From the NCBI RefSeq assembly GCF_003797825.1, contig NZ_RKME01000014.1:62001-126000 (forward strand): DNA of 64,000 nt, given 5' to 3'. The notes beneath the pieces were generated by a model. The model did not search any database. It was not told the origin of the DNA and was given only the letters and a program-made list of their open reading frames with translations. Shown here piece by piece: positions 49,743 to 64,000 of this stretch. The first letter of the stretch is position 1, and every line of letters begins with the position of its first letter. Origin of the DNA: Gordonia sp. OPL2 (GTDB lineage: Bacteria > Actinomycetota > Actinomycetes > Mycobacteriales > Mycobacteriaceae). Made by a program: the position numbers and the translations under genes.

Positions 49743-49950
49743 TGATCTCGATACGCCGCCTCGCCTGGCGGCTCGGTGGCTACTCGATCAGCGGTGGGGT
49801 GTTGCCTCGTCGTTCGTTGGTCGAGTAGCCCAGCGCAGCCACCCCGATTGTCGAACACCACAATGGTTGTGAACCACGGTGGTTTCCTACATTCGGGGTG
49901 GCTGGTTGTGGCTTGCGAGCCCGGCCTATCGAGACTTCAGCTGGTCGAGC
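49743..49950. repeat. Composite palindromic repeat element in the intergenic gap
   Basis: The gap after rskA is built of nested inverted repeats: GGCTACTCGA (49778-49787) pairs with TCGAGTAGCC (49821-49830), and AGCCACCCCGA (49837-49847) pairs exactly with TCGGGGTGGCT (49893-49903). CTCGATACGCCGC at 49748 and TATCGAGACTTCAGCTGGTCGAG at its far end resemble the TCGAGTAGCC/CGTATCGAGA repeats scattered in Gordonia-like and other actinobacterial genomes. It separates rskA from the right NRPS locus and may also end both transcripts. It spills over the end of the permease gene. Confidence 0.6.
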
Positions 49951-50716
49951 GTCGATACATGATGAGCGACACCGGGATGCAGATCGCCAGGATCGCGACG
50001 CTCGTCGCGATGGAGTAGCCGACGGCGTGCTCGGCCACCCAGCCGGTCGCGGCCGGGAAGTCCGGCGGCGAGGCGTTGCCGAACTTCTGCCGGCAGGCCG
50101 TCGCGACGGCGGTCACCGGGTTCCATTCCGCTATCGGGCGCAGGATGCCCGGCAGGCTCTGCGCCGAGATGAACGCGCTGGACAGGAACGTGACCGGGAA
50201 CATCCACAGGAAGCCGATGCTCTGGGCCACTTCGACATTCGGCGCCGCCAGTCCGGTCACCGCCCCGACCCAGGCCATCGCGAGTGCGAACAGCAGGATG
50301 ATTCCGAAGGCCACGAGGGCGTCGAGGGCACTGCCCCGAATACGCCAGCCGATGGCGAGACCGCAGGCCACCATGACGCCGAGTCCGATGATGCCGAGGA
50401 GCATGTCGGAGGTGACCCGGCCCGCGATGACGCCGAGCCTGGACATGGGTAGGGAGCGGAGTCGGTCGATGATGCCGTCGGACATGTCGTTGGCCAGTCC
50501 GACGGTCGTGATGGCGGCGTTGAAGACGACCGTCTGCGCGAAGATGCCCGCCATCAGGAACTCGCGATAGGAGCCGCCGCCGAAGGTCGCGCCGAAGACG
50601 TAGGCGAAGAGGAAAACGAACATGAGCGGCTGCACGGTCGCGCTCATCAGCAGGGTCGGGATACGCCGTACCGTCAACAGATTTCGTTCGACGATGACGG
50701 CGGTGTCGGTGAACAT
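49937..50716 (-). CDS. ABC-2 type exporter permease, DrrB-like
   Basis: 259 residues starting [20 protein letters not shown]. Six hydrophobic segments and the DrrB-type signature regions RLRSLPMSRLGVIAGR, SIGFLWMFPVTFLSSAFIS and LRPIAEWNPVTAVATACR are present. Its ATG at 50716 shares one base with the ATPase stop (TGATG), so the two are coupled. With a single permease gene in this operon it probably works as a homodimer. Position after NRPS3 and MbtH suggests export of the NRPS3 peptide, as an inference. Confidence 0.92.
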   Translation of the reverse strand: MFTDTAVIVERNLLTVRRIPTLLMSATVQPLMFVFLFAYVFGATFGGGSYREFLMAGIFAQTVVFNAAITTVGLANDMSDGIIDRLRSLPMSRLGVIAGRVTSDMLLGIIGLGVMVACGLAIGWRIRGSALDALVAFGIILLFALAMAWVGAVTGLAAPNVEVAQSIGFLWMFPVTFLSSAFISAQSLPGILRPIAEWNPVTAVATACRQKFGNASPPDFPAATGWVAEHAVGYSIATSVAILAICIPVSLIMYRRSTS

Positions 50717-51768
50717 CACACGCGCTCCAATCGTTCGGTGGCGGACTCGTCCGGATCGCTCGCCGACACGTGCGGGGTCTCGGATCGTTCGGTCAACTGG
50801 AGGAAGACGTCGTCGAGGGTGGGGGAGGCGACGGTCGCGTCGAGTACATCGATGCCGACGTGTTCGCACGCCTTGACCGCATCGACCGCGCTCCGCGATC
50901 CTTCGGTCACCGCCACCGACCAGCGGACGTCGTCGAGTTGTTGGGGCATACCGAGGCCGATCTCGGCGAGGGTGGTCGCGACCAGGGTGGAGTCGGTGGC
51001 CCGGTGATCGAGTTCGACGGTCAGGATCGACTGTGCGGTGGTCGACTTCAGCTCGGCGGCGGTGCCCTGGGCGCGGATGGTGCCGTGATCGATGACGGTG
51101 ATCTCGTCGGCCAGCGCATCGGCCTCTTCGAGGTACTGGGTGGTGAGCAGGACGGTGGTGCCGGCGGCCACCTGCTCGGAGATGACCTCCCACATCTGCC
51201 TGCGGCCACGGGGATCGAGCCCGGTCGTCGGCTCGTCGAGGATCACCAGTGTCGGTTCGTTGATCAAGGCACCGGCGAGATCGAGGCGGCGGCGCATGCC
51301 CCCCGAATAGGTCCGCATCGGACGGTCGGCCGCGTCGGACAATTTGAGATCCGCGATCATCGCACGGGCCCGCTCGGACGCCTCCTTGCGCCGGTGGCCG
51401 TAGAGCTGGGCGACCAGCCGCAGGTTCTCGAATCCGGTGAGTGTGCCGTCGACGGCCGCGTATTGGCCGGAGACGCCGATCATCTCGCGCGCGGTGTCGG
51501 GTTCGGCGAGCGCGTCGACTCCGTCGACGAGGACCGAACCCTCGTCGGGACGCATCAGCGTCGCGACGGCGCGCACGGTTGTCGTCTTGCCCGCGCCGTT
51601 CGGTCCGAGCAGGGCGTGGATGGTGCCGGACGGGACCGTCAGGTCGAGGTCGTTGAGTGCGTGCACCTTCCGGCCCCGGCCGAACAGGCCGGAGCGAAAG
51701 GTCTTGGAAACGCCGCGAAGCTCCAGTGCAGGTGTCTCGGTGGTGTCAGCCATGGTGTGTCGTCCCAC
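50716..51768 (-). CDS. ABC exporter ATPase, DrrA-like
   Basis: 350 residues from GTG 51768, preceded by GAGGACC; ATG 51753 is an alternative. It overlaps the MbtH stop by 23 bases. Walker [11 protein letters not shown] lies near residue 55, signature YSGGM near 154 and Walker [17 protein letters not shown] near 173, followed by the [15 protein letters not shown] switch region and the DrrA-type C-terminal domain. The length is normal for the family, in contrast to the 591-residue ATPase of the left locus. It should energise the DrrB-like permease downstream. Confidence 0.93.
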   Translation of the reverse strand: MGRHTMADTTETPALELRGVSKTFRSGLFGRGRKVHALNDLDLTVPSGTIHALLGPNGAGKTTTVRAVATLMRPDEGSVLVDGVDALAEPDTAREMIGVSGQYAAVDGTLTGFENLRLVAQLYGHRRKEASERARAMIADLKLSDAADRPMRTYSGGMRRRLDLAGALINEPTLVILDEPTTGLDPRGRRQMWEVISEQVAAGTTVLLTTQYLEEADALADEITVIDHGTIRAQGTAAELKSTTAQSILTVELDHRATDSTLVATTLAEIGLGMPQQLDDVRWSVAVTEGSRSAVDAVKACEHVGIDVLDATVASPTLDDVFLQLTERSETPHVSASDPDESATERLERV

Positions 51769-51985
51769 GGTCCTCGCTCCCTTCCATGGCGCGTATCAGG
51801 CTGGCCGGGCGCATGTCGCGCCAGTTCTCCTCGACGTAGGCGAGGCAGTCGTCGTGTCCGGCAGGGCCGAACACTGTCGACCAGCCATCCGGTACTGCCG
51901 CGAACTGCGGCCACAATGAATGTTGGTTCTCCGCGTTGACGAGTACCAGGAACACGCCTTCGGTGTTGTCGAACGGGTTGGTCAT
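51746..51985 (-). CDS. MbtH-like protein of the right NRPS locus
   Basis: 79 residues starting [19 protein letters not shown], with [37 protein letters not shown] in family order; in this copy the usual WTDxRP is WRDMRP. GAGGAGG five bases before ATG 51985 supports the start. It begins 23 bases after the NRPS3 stop and overlaps the exporter ATPase gene, so synthetase, chaperone and exporter form one minus-strand operon. It probably serves the A domains of NRPS3, though MbtH proteins can substitute for one another. It is clearly related to the 37229-37486 copy. Confidence 0.97.
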   Translation of the reverse strand: MTNPFDNTEGVFLVLVNAENQHSLWPQFAAVPDGWSTVFGPAGHDDCLAYVEENWRDMRPASLIRAMEGSEDRGTTHHG

Positions 51986-52008
51986 CGGTCCTCCTCGTGT
52001 CTGTGTTC

Positions 52009-64000
<11,992 letters not shown>

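Overview
The window is high-GC actinobacterial DNA, with strongly GC-biased third codon positions and many GTG starts and 4-base stop/start overlaps. An antigen-85-type mycolyltransferase-like esterase, a SigK/RskA-like pair, CE1758/CE1759-type flavin enzymes and a palindromic intergenic repeat of the kind seen in Gordonia-like genomes point to a mycolic-acid-containing member of the Mycobacteriales. A genus call such as Gordonia is inference.

Two non-ribosomal peptide synthetase (NRPS) loci occupy about 48 of the 64 kb. LEFT LOCUS (about 1-38.1 kb): the end of a small unnamed protein; a minus-strand DrrA/DrrB/DrrC-like ABC exporter operon whose ATPase has a disordered N-terminal extension of about 247 residues; a 490-bp divergent control region; then a plus-strand operon of NRPS1 (2673 aa), a giant NRPS2 (8305 aa) and an MbtH protein, followed by a second stand-alone copy of the small protein. 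NRPS1 reads C-A-T-C-A-T-C and NRPS2 reads A-T-C-A-T-E-C-A-T-C-A-T-C-A-T-C-A-T-E-C-A-T-TE. Together they make a nine-module line with epimerised residues 4 and 8, a serine-type code at module 1 and an exact threonine code at module 8. RIGHT LOCUS (about 49.9-64 kb, minus strand): NRPS3 (at least four modules plus TE, 5' end off the window), a second MbtH and a DrrA/DrrB-like exporter.

The region between them (38.1-49.7 kb) holds housekeeping and regulatory genes: a DUF4190-like membrane protein, a lipoprotein, a two-component flavin monooxygenase behind a palindromic operator, a pirin, an acetoacetate-decarboxylase-family protein with a perfect 32-bp palindrome upstream, a four-gene signalling set (response regulator, histidine kinase, kinase-like membrane protein, orphan LuxR-type HTH), the mycolyltransferase-like esterase, and SigK/RskA.

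The most interesting observation is a domain of about 85 residues that I do not recognise as a described family. Its first half copies the N-terminal lead-in of NRPS adenylation domains; its second half is a different helical segment. It occurs four times: as two small proteins (nt 1-293 and 37769-38077), at the C-terminus of NRPS1 and at the N-terminus of NRPS2. The NRPS1/NRPS2 boundary cuts module 3 between its C and A domains, so the domain sits on both sides of an unusual split-module junction. I propose it is a subunit-docking or assembly module with free-standing paralogues.
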